Assembly: GCA_944321455.1 (NCBI GenBank)
Contig: CALULI010000002.1
Coordinates: forward strand, 62,001 to 126,000
DNA: 64,000 nt
From: an uncultured Eggerthellaceae bacterium
Lineage (GTDB): Bacteria > Actinomycetota > Coriobacteriia > Coriobacteriales > Eggerthellaceae
Direction of reading: 5' to 3'
The translations under genes were made by a program, and so were the position numbers. Positions 1-8,497 of this stretch are shown here, one piece after another. Position 1 is the stretch's first letter. The number at the start of each line of letters is the position of its first letter. The notes beneath the pieces are model-generated. The model did no database searches and had not been told where the DNA came from. It worked only from the letters and a program-made list of their open reading frames with translations.

Positions 1-1
1 T

Positions 2-1015
2 GAAATTAACAAGCAAGATATGGAAAATCACCTGACCCGCGAAGAAGTCCAGGAAGCGTTTGCGGGTGATGTAGGTGTTGCCGAACGTGACAGCGCAACT
101 GACGGAGAGCAGCGCATCTACGTAGCTGTTCCCGCGAATTTCCATGGCGATCAAGTTGTTCTTCGTTTGAGCGAAGAATCTAACACCGTTAACGCCATTA
201 CGGACAGCATCCTTATGACTGCTGTTGTGCTGGGTGTAGTGGGCGTTATCTTGGTAATCATTGTGGCTCTTTTCTCTTTGCGCAGAACAGTTCGCCCGTT
301 TAAGCAGTTAAATCAAGTTCGAACTGACTTTGTGGCTAACGCAAGTCACGAATTAAAAACGCCTGTTGCGGCAATTCGTTTGCTGTCAGAGGCAATCAAT
401 GACGCTGCTGATCTAGATGACAAGAAAAGCTTGAAATTGTTCCTAGCTCGCCTTGATGCAGAAGCGGACAGGCTTCAGCGTCTGGTAATTGATCTGCTTG
501 ACTTGTCACGCCTAGAAACTACACAAAACGAAGAATCAGAACCACGCACTGATCTGCATAGTACCTTGATGGCAAGCTACATGGGTCATCGCGATCAAGC
601 CGAAGAAAAAGGCTTGGAGATGAAGTTGATTGACAAGTCCTACCCTGCTGAAGACTGCTATGCAAAAGTTGAGCCATCGGATGCGTCGCTTATCTTTGAC
701 AACTTGATTGAAAACGCCATCATGTACACCGACGAAGGCAGCATTACCGTTACCTTTGAAGTGCATGTGCGCGAAATTACCGTATCGATTGAAGACACGG
801 GCATTGGCATTCCGCAAACTGATATCTCGCGTATTTTTGAGCGCTTCTATCGTGTTGACAAGGCGCGAAGCCGCGAAGTTGGCGGCACGGGCTTAGGTTT
901 GTCTTTGGTTCGCCATGCGGTTGATAGGTCTAATGGTGACATCAAATTGAAGAGCGAAGTTGGCGAAGGCTCTACCTTTACCGTATCGCTTCCAAAAGCA
1001 CGCGCGCGCAAGTAA
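2..1015 (+). CDS. Sensor histidine kinase, C-terminal part (5' end outside window)
   Basis: The reading frame is open to the left edge, so the start lies outside; the first in-window Met is at 20. Counting from that Met, a membrane segment spans about residues 62-85. The HisKA dimerisation helix carries the phospho-acceptor His110 (SHELKTP). The HATPase domain shows an N box (DNLIENAI), G1 (EDTGIGIP), an F box (IFERFYR) and G2 (GGTGLGLSLV). The layout fits PhoR/SenX3-type two-component kinases, which autophosphorylate on His and pass phosphate to a response regulator. The partner would lie upstream, outside the window, so the stimulus cannot be named. Confidence 0.93.
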   Translation, partial: EINKQDMENHLTREEVQEAFAGDVGVAERDSATDGEQRIYVAVPANFHGDQVVLRLSEESNTVNAITDSILMTAVVLGVVGVILVIIVALFSLRRTVRPFKQLNQVRTDFVANASHELKTPVAAIRLLSEAINDAADLDDKKSLKLFLARLDAEADRLQRLVIDLLDLSRLETTQNEESEPRTDLHSTLMASYMGHRDQAEEKGLEMKLIDKSYPAEDCYAKVEPSDASLIFDNLIENAIMYTDEGSITVTFEVHVREITVSIEDTGIGIPQTDISRIFERFYRVDKARSREVGGTGLGLSLVRHAVDRSNGDIKLKSEVGEGSTFTVSLPKARARK

Positions 1016-1050
1016 AGAAAGCGCTGGGTATCAACGCCAGTCTGCATGCC

Positions 1051-1150
1051 AGTGCCGCTTGGCGCGGTCAGCTAATGCTTTTTGCACAGCACTAGCGCTT
1101 AGCGCAAATCAGTAATGCTTGGCGCAGACCAGTGCCGCTTAGTGAGCATG
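1051..1150. repeat. Five-unit degenerate 20-bp tandem array
   Basis: Five consecutive units sit in exact 20-bp register between the histidine kinase stop and the sirtuin stop. The first half of each unit resembles AGTAATGCTT and the second half GGCGCAGACC; the first and last units both begin AGTGCCGCTT. It lies in the gap between two convergent genes and has no obvious hairpin or T-run. Function unknown. Confidence 0.8.
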
Positions 1151-1170
1151 AGCACCAAGAAACACACCCG

Positions 1171-1938
1171 TTAAAAGCTGAATACGTCTCCTACTTTGGC
1201 AGGAATGCACAGATCGGCATTTCGATCTACCGATGTAGGCTGCAAATTCACAATAGCTAGATGCGATCCATTGAAGTATTGCAGCAAGCCCGCGGCTGGG
1301 TATACCACAAGCGATGTTCCTGCTACCACCAACAGCGATGCATTCGCAATAGCGGTAACCGCACCTTGCATGACCTTTTGATCAAGTCCTTCTTCGTAAA
1401 GCACCACATCAGGGCGGACCACGCCACCACATTCCGTACAGCGCGGAATACCGTCTTCTGCCTGTTCATGAAGGTTGATTAATTCGGGCAGCGCATACTT
1501 CTTCTTGCAACGCATGCAATAGTTGCGCTCCGCACTGCCATGAAGCTCATACACCACGTCACATCCTGCTTTTTGGTGGAGTCCATCCACGTTTTGCGTA
1601 ACCACGGCACGCAAGGTACCCTCCCTGTACAACTCCCCCAGCTTTTTGTGAGCTTGGTTTGGCTGAACATCAGGAAAGATCATGTGCGTGAAATAGAAAT
1701 CGTAAAATTCCTTGGGGTGACGCTCAAAGAACGTATGAGAAACAATCTGTTCAGGCGGAATTTGATAGTTGCGCATAAACAGGCCGTTAGAACTGCGGAA
1801 ATCAGGAATGCCACTTTCAGTTGATACCCCTGCCCCACCAAAGAACACCATGCCGCCTTGAGGACAGCTTTTAATCCAAGAGCGCAGCGTTTCAATGTCG
1901 CGCTGAATATCTGGGGAGTATTGATTAGTAGAAGTCAT
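1171..1938 (-). CDS. NAD-dependent protein deacylase, sirtuin (Sir2) family
   Basis: A 255-residue protein with all sirtuin landmarks. The NAD-binding GAG is at residues 35-37, followed by GIPDFR. TQNVDGLH is at about 114-121, the catalytic His133 sits in ELHGS, and a zinc ribbon uses Cys141, Cys144, Cys167 and Cys170. Sirtuins remove acyl groups from lysines using NAD, releasing nicotinamide and O-acyl-ADP-ribose. Length and motif order match bacterial CobB-like enzymes. It is transcribed convergently with the sensor kinase and appears to be monocistronic. The substrate cannot be read from context. Confidence 0.95.
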   Translation of the reverse strand: MTSTNQYSPDIQRDIETLRSWIKSCPQGGMVFFGGAGVSTESGIPDFRSSNGLFMRNYQIPPEQIVSHTFFERHPKEFYDFYFTHMIFPDVQPNQAHKKLGELYREGTLRAVVTQNVDGLHQKAGCDVVYELHGSAERNYCMRCKKKYALPELINLHEQAEDGIPRCTECGGVVRPDVVLYEEGLDQKVMQGAVTAIANASLLVVAGTSLVVYPAAGLLQYFNGSHLAIVNLQPTSVDRNADLCIPAKVGDVFSF

Positions 1939-2031
1939 TGTTAGCCCTTCGCCAAGTCTACAAGCACTAGACTGCCCTTCGTTTAATAGACAAAATCAAA
2001 TCTGCAAGTCACAGGCAGTCCTTTGCCACGT

Positions 2032-3450
2032 TTACGAAGCTAAGTCTGCAACTTCGCCCATATCAGGAAGCCATAGATCTTCGGTATCTATCATAGTACC
2101 CACGCCAGCTTCTTGCTCTGCAAAACTGGAAGGAACGCTGCCTTCTAACTGACCGCGAACACTTTGCGCACGAACATCACAGAACTGGATGAAACTATCC
2201 ACACCTACGTGGAATTCGTCATAGGTAATAAAGCGTGTTGCATCCTCTTTCACGTAAGAATCAATCATCTGAGCCATCTCGCGCGCCTTAGCCTCAAAAT
2301 GGCCGCTTTCAAAATAATCTGCAACAAACTGATCCATCAGCTCGTAGTACCGAAGGAAATTATCCTGATCAAGCATCACATTATGGTACAAGGGGCGCTC
2401 GAGCATAATGTAGCCAGGCGCTGGCGTATCAATGGGGTAATTGACGTACTTTTCAGGATTGTTTTCCGCATTAGGCATACCCAAGGTGTAGGTTGCATAC
2501 GCCAGATTGTAGTCCCACGGCAAGGGGCAAATTTTGCCGTCTTCTTCATACAACAGATAATTGTGCCCCGTATAACCCAGATAGCCATCCAAATTTACGG
2601 TAAAGGTCTGAACCACAAAATAGCGAATCGTTTCTTCAACCATGACAACCGAATCAAGGTCTTCAAGAGAGCCCTTGGTTTCGACACTATTCAAAACGCG
2701 GAGTGCTTCAATCAGGTGCGCCTTATCCTCTTCAGTAATATCTACTAGCGCTTTGCGAAAGATATTGTCATACGATGCAGGATTGTCATCTATATAGCGA
2801 AGTGCCACGTCTGCGTTTTCATCGTAGAGGGACTTGTAATCAGGCTTATACAACACCCCATGATCAACCCCAAAATGACGGTCCAAAAACGCCTCTTCAG
2901 TTTCTTCGACCGCCAAATACAAGCCCCAGGGCTGGCCATTAACCAGCACCTGCACATAGCTGCACGCTGGCGTTGGAATGCCCATGAACTTCATCATGTC
3001 ATAGGACATATAGTTTTTGAGGTAGCTGTTGTCTTGAAACGACGCGTCCAGGGACAGCTTGTCTAGACCGTAGTAACTAATGCCGTCTTTAAAGTGGTCA
3101 AATTCTATCTTGAAGCTGTAGCGATCAAGACCGTATTCGGTAACCAAGGCGCGGGAATTGTTGCCCTTGATGCGGATACCTGCTCCTTCAAAGGGCTCCC
3201 CATCAATAGTCAGCGAACAGATGGTGTATTCATCTTCGGTTGCTTCACGCAAAAACGAATCCCAGTTATCAACCGTGATGTCTATGGTGTGAACCTTCGA
3301 ATCGTCAAACAGGCGCGATAAGTACTCAGGATTTGACGTTGAGGTGGTAATGCCAAGGCGCGACCAGCCAAATGCAAGCGCCACCAATGCAATGCCAACA
3401 AGCGACACTAAAACAATTGAGGCTATTTCGAAGCGCTTGGAGTGAAGCAT
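2032..3450 (-). CDS. CotH-family protein, membrane-anchored
   Basis: A 472-residue protein with an N-terminal hydrophobic anchor at about residues 9-29 and an extracytoplasmic CotH-like domain. Recognisable segments are RIKGNNSRA, LSLDASFQDNSYLKNYM, the GLYLAVEE region with LYKPDY after it, and PLPWDYNLAY, which carries the metal-binding Asp of the atypical kinase fold. It is last in a three-gene minus-strand operon after a VTC-domain protein and a DUF4956 membrane protein, with a 29-nt gap. This trio recurs in Gram-positive bacteria and is usually linked to cell-surface or polyphosphate-related functions. The substrate is unknown; a protein kinase role is known only for spore-coat CotH proteins. 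Confidence 0.87.
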   Translation of the reverse strand: MLHSKRFEIASIVLVSLVGIALVALAFGWSRLGITTSTSNPEYLSRLFDDSKVHTIDITVDNWDSFLREATEDEYTICSLTIDGEPFEGAGIRIKGNNSRALVTEYGLDRYSFKIEFDHFKDGISYYGLDKLSLDASFQDNSYLKNYMSYDMMKFMGIPTPACSYVQVLVNGQPWGLYLAVEETEEAFLDRHFGVDHGVLYKPDYKSLYDENADVALRYIDDNPASYDNIFRKALVDITEEDKAHLIEALRVLNSVETKGSLEDLDSVVMVEETIRYFVVQTFTVNLDGYLGYTGHNYLLYEEDGKICPLPWDYNLAYATYTLGMPNAENNPEKYVNYPIDTPAPGYIMLERPLYHNVMLDQDNFLRYYELMDQFVADYFESGHFEAKAREMAQMIDSYVKEDATRFITYDEFHVGVDSFIQFCDVRAQSVRGQLEGSVPSSFAEQEAGVGTMIDTEDLWLPDMGEVADLAS

Positions 3451-3479
3451 TGAACCACCGTAACTATGATCGCTGCTAC

Positions 3480-4151
3480 CTAGCCCATATAGTCGCCGTT
3501 GTAGGACACCAGCGCTACGTGGTTAACACCAGAAAGCTTCGACAAGTCATTAACAAATGCCGTGCGGTCTTCTTTGAGGCGCACTTCGTAGTTCAGCTCA
3601 ATTGAATCGGGCAAAACGGTTTTGCTTTTCAGTTTGAGCGCACGCGCATGTTCTTGCACCAATGTACGCGTTTGTTCTTCAACGTCTTCGTTAGCGCAAT
3701 GAAGCACCAAAATGTAGGGATTAACGGGATTGCGCCTGTTAGAAATCAAGAGCATTACCACACCAATGAACAGGCTACCGAAGAATGCCAGCATCAAAAG
3801 ACCTGCCGCCAACACAATACCAACCGCAATGGCCCAGAACAAAAAGACAATATCCATAGCTTCTTTGACTGGAGTTCTAAAGCGCACGATGGACAGCGCA
3901 CCAACCATACCCAAGGAAAGAATAACGTTGGTAGAAACCGCCAAGATAACCAAGGTGGTAATGAGGGTCATCAGAATGAGACTGGCACCAAAACTTGCCG
4001 AATACATAACGCCGCTGTAGGTTCTGCGATAAATCACAAAGATAAACAACCCCAACACAAGCGCCAGCACCATCGCCAAAACAGAATCAATCAGCGATGT
4101 TGTTGTCATACGCTCAAGAAAGTCTGAAGTAAAAATATCCTGGAATGTCAT
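3480..4151 (-). CDS. DUF4956 family integral membrane protein
   Basis: A 223-residue protein with about four hydrophobic helices in residues 20-140, including a first helix at about 21-43, followed by a soluble C-terminal domain of about 80 residues. The central MVGALSIVRFRTPVKEAMDI segment is characteristic of DUF4956. The gene lies 11 nt downstream of the VTC-domain gene and 29 nt upstream of the CotH gene, so the three are probably co-transcribed. Family members are repeatedly paired with VTC proteins, suggesting a membrane component of the same machinery. No biochemical function is established. Confidence 0.85.
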   Translation of the reverse strand: MTFQDIFTSDFLERMTTTSLIDSVLAMVLALVLGLFIFVIYRRTYSGVMYSASFGASLILMTLITTLVILAVSTNVILSLGMVGALSIVRFRTPVKEAMDIVFLFWAIAVGIVLAAGLLMLAFFGSLFIGVVMLLISNRRNPVNPYILVLHCANEDVEEQTRTLVQEHARALKLKSKTVLPDSIELNYEVRLKEDRTAFVNDLSKLSGVNHVALVSYNGDYMG

Positions 4152-4162
4152 GTTGTCCCTTC

Positions 4163-4861
4163 TTAATCTAAGCGCCTACAAAACGCGTATTTCGAATACG
4201 CGCGCGCCTGCTGACCCAAAGGCGAAACTGCCGTTTGAACAATCTCAGGCAGAAATTCGTCATACTTAACTTCAACTACCACAGCCCCATCCGTGACGGG
4301 CACACGCCCCACATCGGGCGTCAAAAAATCAATAACGTTCAAGCTTGAACGAAGGCCTCTATCAATGGTCACGCGAACATTGCCAGGCTTATAAGCAAAG
4401 GCTTCGCGCTCATAACGAACCACCACGCAGGGACGCAACAAATTGCCCTGCACCTTTGAATAGAAATCAATGCAGACAGGTTCTTCGCGATGAAGCAAGA
4501 AATCATACGATCCATTAAGAATCTGCGCCGCTTCTTCTGTGGTAAGCCTGGCGCTTTGTTTAGAGCACAGGCCTTGCATTTTGATTTTGCGCTCTAGCTT
4601 GATAAACGATGTATCCGTACCGTAATAGCGAAGGCGAAACTTTTCGCGCTTATCTATTCCTTCTATCTTTTGGCGAAGCGCCGCATCATACGGATCATCA
4701 AAATAAACGCTCGTAACATAATAGCGCCCCCGCTCCCCCGCGTTTTTATCGCGAGGGAACAGGCACGCTAATCGTTGTGAGAGCATATCTGCTTGTGCTT
4801 CGTTTGCAAGATGCTTCAGCTCGTGCCGAAATTTAAGAGATGTCTTATCCGCTACAAACAT
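4163..4861 (-). CDS. VTC-domain protein, putative polyphosphate polymerase
   Basis: A 232-residue protein with the triphosphate-tunnel fold signature of VTC domains. It has an N-terminal FRHELKHL, a basic tunnel strand set (REKFRLRYYG, IKLERKIK), and a C-terminal VVVEVKYDEFLP acidic/basic pair. In yeast Vtc4 this domain makes polyphosphate from ATP; for bacterial relatives the activity is inferred. It opens the operon with DUF4956 and CotH genes. There is no membrane segment, so it is probably tethered by the DUF4956 partner. The upstream gap of 71 nt to the lipoprotein gene leaves open whether all four genes share one transcript. Confidence 0.87.
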   Translation of the reverse strand: MFVADKTSLKFRHELKHLANEAQADMLSQRLACLFPRDKNAGERGRYYVTSVYFDDPYDAALRQKIEGIDKREKFRLRYYGTDTSFIKLERKIKMQGLCSKQSARLTTEEAAQILNGSYDFLLHREEPVCIDFYSKVQGNLLRPCVVVRYEREAFAYKPGNVRVTIDRGLRSSLNVIDFLTPDVGRVPVTDGAVVVEVKYDEFLPEIVQTAVSPLGQQARAYSKYAFCRRLD

Positions 4862-4932
4862 GACAAATCAAAAATAGTTTTACTTCATTCACGACCTCTG
4901 ACAAATCCTGCAATCACGTAAGTTTTAAAAAC

Positions 4933-5784
4933 TTAGTTATCGTAGGCAGAATCGCCGCCGTCGTTACCAGAATTTCCGTCATTGCCGGAATTTCCGTTAC
5001 CCGAGTTACCATTACCAGAATTGCCGTAGTCGGAATTACCGCCACCGCCGCCACCACCAGAAGGTGCAGCGCTGGATCCGCCATAGGCAGAATCGTTATA
5101 GTCTGTATGACCATAGCCACCACCAGAGGACTGAGCAGCTTGAGCCTGCTGAGCTGCGGCTGCTTCTGCTGCAGCTTGTTCAGCTGCGGCTGCTTCAGCT
5201 GCTGCTGCCGCTGCGGCTGCTGCCTTTATGTCTGCGTAGTCTGTGGCGCCGTCATTGTCAGGTCCATAGTCACTATCTCCATAGTTGGACCAACCGTAGG
5301 CGCTTTCGCCTTCAACAGCAACACTTACGGGAAGCTTCTGACCATCAGCATATTCATAGACACCATAAACAATGCCGCTTAAGAAGTTGTCAGAAGGAAC
5401 ACGAGAACCATCTTCTACTTCAATAGTGATTTGGTTACCGTCTGCTTCAGCTTCTTCGACAATGTATCCAGCGTCTCTGAGTTTACCAATGAGCATCTGA
5501 ACTACTTCATTACAGGTTTTACCTTCGAATTCAGCATCGTCAGTAATCAGGTTGCGTCCGTCGTCATTGCGACCTTCAACAGCAACTACCTTGCCGTCTT
5601 TGTCATACAAAACAGCAATTTCAGGATTTACCTTAACAATAAGAATTCCGCCTTCTTCAGGCATAGGTGTTTGTGCGGGCTGAAAGAGTGCACATCCACT
5701 TAAAAGCACACCAGCAATAACCATTGAAAGGATGGCAGTGAGTGTGAGGATGGACCCTTTGGCGTTCATGATCGTCCGGTTCAT
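4933..5784 (-). CDS. Lipoprotein with RsgI-middle-like domain and low-complexity tail
   Basis: A 283-residue lipoprotein: the signal peptide ends in the lipobox LLSGC with Cys31. Residues of about 45-165 (VKVNPEIAVLYDKDGKVVAV, then NDDGRNLI, then a helix and GYIVEE) resemble the middle domain of RsgI-type anti-sigma factors. Here there is no N-terminal sigma-binding domain and no adjacent sigma gene. The C-terminal third is a poly-Ala/Glu/Gln stretch, then a Gly-rich and GNSGNG-repeat tail ending in SAYDN. GGAG eight bases before the ATG supports the start. It lies upstream of the VTC/DUF4956/CotH operon and may be part of that surface system. The domain call rests on pattern memory only. Confidence 0.75.
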   Translation of the reverse strand: MNRTIMNAKGSILTLTAILSMVIAGVLLSGCALFQPAQTPMPEEGGILIVKVNPEIAVLYDKDGKVVAVEGRNDDGRNLITDDAEFEGKTCNEVVQMLIGKLRDAGYIVEEAEADGNQITIEVEDGSRVPSDNFLSGIVYGVYEYADGQKLPVSVAVEGESAYGWSNYGDSDYGPDNDGATDYADIKAAAAAAAAAEAAAAEQAAAEAAAAQQAQAAQSSGGGYGHTDYNDSAYGGSSAAPSGGGGGGGNSDYGNSGNGNSGNGNSGNDGNSGNDGGDSAYDN

Positions 5785-6089
5785 GGCACACGCTCCAATC
5801 TGTCATTCATGCAGATGGTAAGCTCTTGGCCTAACCAACGGATAAAGCAATAGATTTAAAAGCGATGTAGCGAATTCGCCTTCAAAAAATGTTGTGTCAA
5901 ACCTGACAAAACTCTAGTGCGTCATGCCGACGGATAGGAAGCATCCGAGCTTGAAATCTGCGGTATGGCGTTACTTTTATTTTATGGTATTAAAAGAGTA
6001 GTATTTAACAGATTTGGCTTATTTAACATCTGTACGCTAAAAATTTTTGTTGCTAAATTTTGGGCGAATTTTTGTATATGATTTTAGAC
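5785..6089. other. Intergenic region, no gene seen
   Basis: This AT-rich gap separates the lipoprotein start from the ddh terminator and must carry the lipoprotein promoter on the minus strand. I see no open frame with a ribosome site, no strong hairpin and no recognisable riboswitch core. Confidence 0.5.
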
Positions 6090-6120
6090 AAAAAAGAAAA
6101 GCCGTAAAGCACGGCTTTTC
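6090..6120 (-). terminator. Intrinsic terminator of ddh
   Basis: A nine-base stem (AAAGCCGT core at 6097-6105, partner at 6111-6119) with a five-base loop. On the minus strand it is followed by a T-rich run, 34 nt after the ddh stop. Confidence 0.85.
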
Positions 6121-6153
6121 AGGGGATTTAACATTTATGTTAAATGGAAACGC

Positions 6154-7137
6154 TTAGAGCATATGAGCACGTAATTCTTCGCCACTTTGAGCAGAAAGAT
6201 ACGCCGGAGCAATGTCAAAAATGGTCTTGCAGCCGCTCTGACCTTCCTGATTCATGCGGTATGCTGCACGTGCGCAAGCCGCCAAAACGCTACCCGTAAA
6301 CTCTGGGTTTGAATCAAGCTTCAACGAATATTCAATAACGTGCTTGTTTGTGCCATCACCCGTAACACCCGTGCGGAATACAGAACCGCCATGAGGAATA
6401 CCCTTGTGGTCACGGTCAAGCTCTTCCTGAGAAATGAAGGTTACCGTGGTGTCGTATTCATCAAAGTAATTTGGCATTTCAACAATCTGCTTTTCGATTG
6501 CTGCCAAATCTGCGCCTTCTTGGGCAACTACATAGCATTCGCGGGTATGCTTCTGACGCGTGGTAAGCGCTGGGTTTTCGCCAGCGCGAACAGCATTGAG
6601 AGCAGCTTCCACAGGAACGGTATATTGGCGAGCATCTGCAACACCTTCAATACGGCGAATTGCATCAGAATGACCCTGGGAAACACCGCGACCCCAGAAC
6701 GTGTAATCCTGTCCGTCAGGCAAAATGCAGGTGCTGTAGAGACGAGCAACGCTAAACATGCCTGGATCCCAGCCAACCGAAATAATGCCAATCTTGCCGC
6801 TTTCCTTAGCAGCAGTATCAACAGCAGCAAAGTGCTGTGGAATGTTTGCGTGAGTGTCAAAAGAATCAACAACGTTAAACAGCTTCACAGCTTCAGGGGT
6901 TTGCGTAGGCAGATCCGTTGCACTGCCACCACAAAGAACAAGAACGTCAACGTCTTCAGTGTGCTGTGCTAAATCCTGAGCAGAATAAACAGGCAAACCT
7001 TCAGTTACAGGAGTAACGGAAGAAGGATCACGACGGGTAAAGACTGCAACCAGTTCCATATCGTCATTTTTCTGAACTGCCAGTTCAACACCCTTGCCCA
7101 GGTTGCCATAACCTAAGATACCAATGCGGATAGACAC
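6154..7137 (-). CDS. ddh: meso-Diaminopimelate D-dehydrogenase
   Basis: A 327-residue protein, close to the 320-326 residues usual for the family. It has an N-terminal NADP-binding GILGYGNLGKGVE, then the characteristic VFTRRDP, LCGGSATDLPTQTPE and SVGWDPGMFS segments, and the RGVSQGHSDAIRRI loop. The enzyme makes meso-2,6-diaminopimelate from tetrahydrodipicolinate, ammonia and NADPH in one step, feeding lysine and peptidoglycan synthesis. The start is supported by a GAGGAGG ribosome site. It is monocistronic, with its own terminator. Its presence implies the short route to DAP in this organism. Confidence 0.96.
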   Translation of the reverse strand: MSIRIGILGYGNLGKGVELAVQKNDDMELVAVFTRRDPSSVTPVTEGLPVYSAQDLAQHTEDVDVLVLCGGSATDLPTQTPEAVKLFNVVDSFDTHANIPQHFAAVDTAAKESGKIGIISVGWDPGMFSVARLYSTCILPDGQDYTFWGRGVSQGHSDAIRRIEGVADARQYTVPVEAALNAVRAGENPALTTRQKHTRECYVVAQEGADLAAIEKQIVEMPNYFDEYDTTVTFISQEELDRDHKGIPHGGSVFRTGVTGDGTNKHVIEYSLKLDSNPEFTGSVLAACARAAYRMNQEGQSGCKTIFDIAPAYLSAQSGEELRAHML

Positions 7138-7242
7138 TGTCTTCCTCCTCGAACGATTATCTCTCTTAACTGAAGCCTAGTTTACTTGCTAATTGTTTCG
7201 AATAGGAAAACAAACCATAATGTATTAAGCTCTCTGCGATAT

Positions 7243-7334
7243 TTTTTGTGCGGCTGAATCATTTTTACGAGGCTGAATAATTTTGCGAGGCTGAAACTTT
7301 TTTGCTCGGCTGAATCATTTTTGCGCCGTTGAAA
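7243..7334. repeat. Five-unit degenerate ~19-bp tandem array
   Basis: Units of 17-20 bp with the pattern TTTTTGCGAGGCTGAATCA lie between the divergent ddh and NimA-like genes, ending about 26 bp before the latter start. Each unit has a T-run and a GGCTGAA core. The position suggests it overlaps promoter space, but no regulator is apparent. Confidence 0.75.
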
Positions 7335-7360
7335 CCTACAACTACAAGGATGGGTTACGT

Positions 7361-7879
7361 ATGGATTACACCACTACCGAAACAACAAGCGAATTTCACA
7401 CGCATCCTATGAGACGCAACAAGCAGGAAATCAGCCTTGACGAATGCCTTGCCATTCTAAAGAAAGCGCCTACGGGTGTATTAGCCTTGGTTGATGAAAA
7501 TAACCTTCCCTATGCTGTGCCACTTAATTTTGTGTATAACGAAGCATCCCGCAGCATTTTCTTTCACAGCGCCATCAGCGGACACAAAATTGATGCGCTT
7601 CGCAGTTCAAGTTCTGCATCCTTTTGTGTTATTGATGCCGATGATGTTGTTCCCGAAAAGTTTACAACAGCCTATAGAAGCATTATCGCCTTCGGTCAAG
7701 CTGAAATTGTGGAAGACGCAGACAGACGCCGCCACGGATTGCAGCAGTTAGCGCATAAATATTGCCCTGGTCTTGATAATGAAGCCAATAAAGAAATTGA
7801 CAGTGCTTTTGAGAGAACCTGCGTAATAGAGCTTCGAATTGAACATCTAACGGGCAAAAAGGGTTTAGAAACTGCTTAA
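7361..7879 (+). CDS. NimA-like pyridoxamine-phosphate-oxidase-fold flavoprotein
   Basis: A 172-residue protein of the PNPOx-like split-barrel family. Typical segments are MRRNKQEIS, TGVLALVDENNLPYAVPLNFVY, IFFHSA.SGHKIDALR, and the YRSIIAFGQAEIVED strand. Family members bind FMN or heme; some (Nim proteins) reduce 5-nitroimidazoles, while most are uncharacterised flavin reductases. AAGGA lies about ten bases before the ATG. It is divergent from ddh and convergent with the next gene, whose stop is 20 nt away. A drug-resistance role should not be assumed. Confidence 0.88.
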   Translation: MDYTTTETTSEFHTHPMRRNKQEISLDECLAILKKAPTGVLALVDENNLPYAVPLNFVYNEASRSIFFHSAISGHKIDALRSSSSASFCVIDADDVVPEKFTTAYRSIIAFGQAEIVEDADRRRHGLQQLAHKYCPGLDNEANKEIDSAFERTCVIELRIEHLTGKKGLETA

Positions 7880-7899
7880 TCTTTTCAAGCAAACAAGGC

Positions 7900-8271
7900 C
7901 TATTCGTAAAGTGACTGCTCAGGGAATCCAAACAAATCCGTCAAAAGGGAAACCATGTCATCAAAGCCCTCCGGGAACGCGTTGGATCCAGACCATTTCA
8001 TATCGTCAATTTCCAGATCCCACTGAATGCCATCAAGGACAGCTTCGTTAATGTAGTTATGATCCCAATTGCGCACACCAATTTCATCAAGCTTCTGGTC
8101 AAAGAGTTCAACTAGCAGCTTTGAAACCTTTTTAGGCATATTAGGCATGTCTTCATAAAGCGATTTAATGTTAAGGACGTATTTCTGATCTTCATCTTCA
8201 GTTGCTACTAACTGAATTTCATCATAACCAGCCAAATATCCACCTACATTGAATTTAAAAGTCTTAAACAT
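7900..8271 (-). CDS. Hypothetical acidic protein, 123 residues
   Basis: I do not recognise a named family. The protein is acidic and soluble, with no membrane segment. It has an N-terminal mixed beta-like stretch (FKFNVGGYLAGYDEIQLVA) and a C-terminal SGSNAFPEGFDDMVSLLTDLFGF that resembles Firmicutes hypothetical proteins known to me only as unnamed. It is convergent with the NimA-like gene and marks the left edge of the AT-rich accessory region. Its divergent neighbour starts at 8498. Confidence 0.75.
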   Translation of the reverse strand: MFKTFKFNVGGYLAGYDEIQLVATEDEDQKYVLNIKSLYEDMPNMPKKVSKLLVELFDQKLDEIGVRNWDHNYINEAVLDGIQWDLEIDDMKWSGSNAFPEGFDDMVSLLTDLFGFPEQSLYE

Positions 8272-8319
8272 AACAGCCCCCTAGCTCGTAAAATATTTCA
8301 TTATTGTACTTACTGAATG

Positions 8320-8346
8320 AATGCTTCAGTTTCAGGCATTTTTTCT
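8320..8346 (+). terminator. Possible terminator-like hairpin
   Basis: AATGCTT pairs with AGGCATT (one G-T pair) across a seven-base loop, followed by a T-run on the plus strand. It lies upstream of the 8498 gene, so it could end read-through from the left or attenuate that gene. Confidence 0.35.
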
Positions 8347-8497
8347 TCAACTTGATAGTACTAGCAAATATTGTTAGTAGGTTCTTAAAATACTGTTACC
8401 TCTATAATATGCAGCTATTTTATTTACATGTACGCCGTGTTGGACACATAATTTAAATGAATTGATTATCCTCAATTTATATTTAGAGGAGGTCACA

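Noticed and set aside
1051-1150. CRISPR array
   Set aside because: Units are contiguous and degenerate without unique spacers, and no cas gene is in the window.
2164-2748. Long open frame on the opposite strand of the CotH gene
   Set aside because: It lies fully inside a well-supported gene, has no ribosome site and no protein-like motif.
5064-5426. Leu/Gln-rich frame opposite the lipoprotein gene
   Set aside because: It is the antisense of the Ala/Gly/Ser low-complexity tail.
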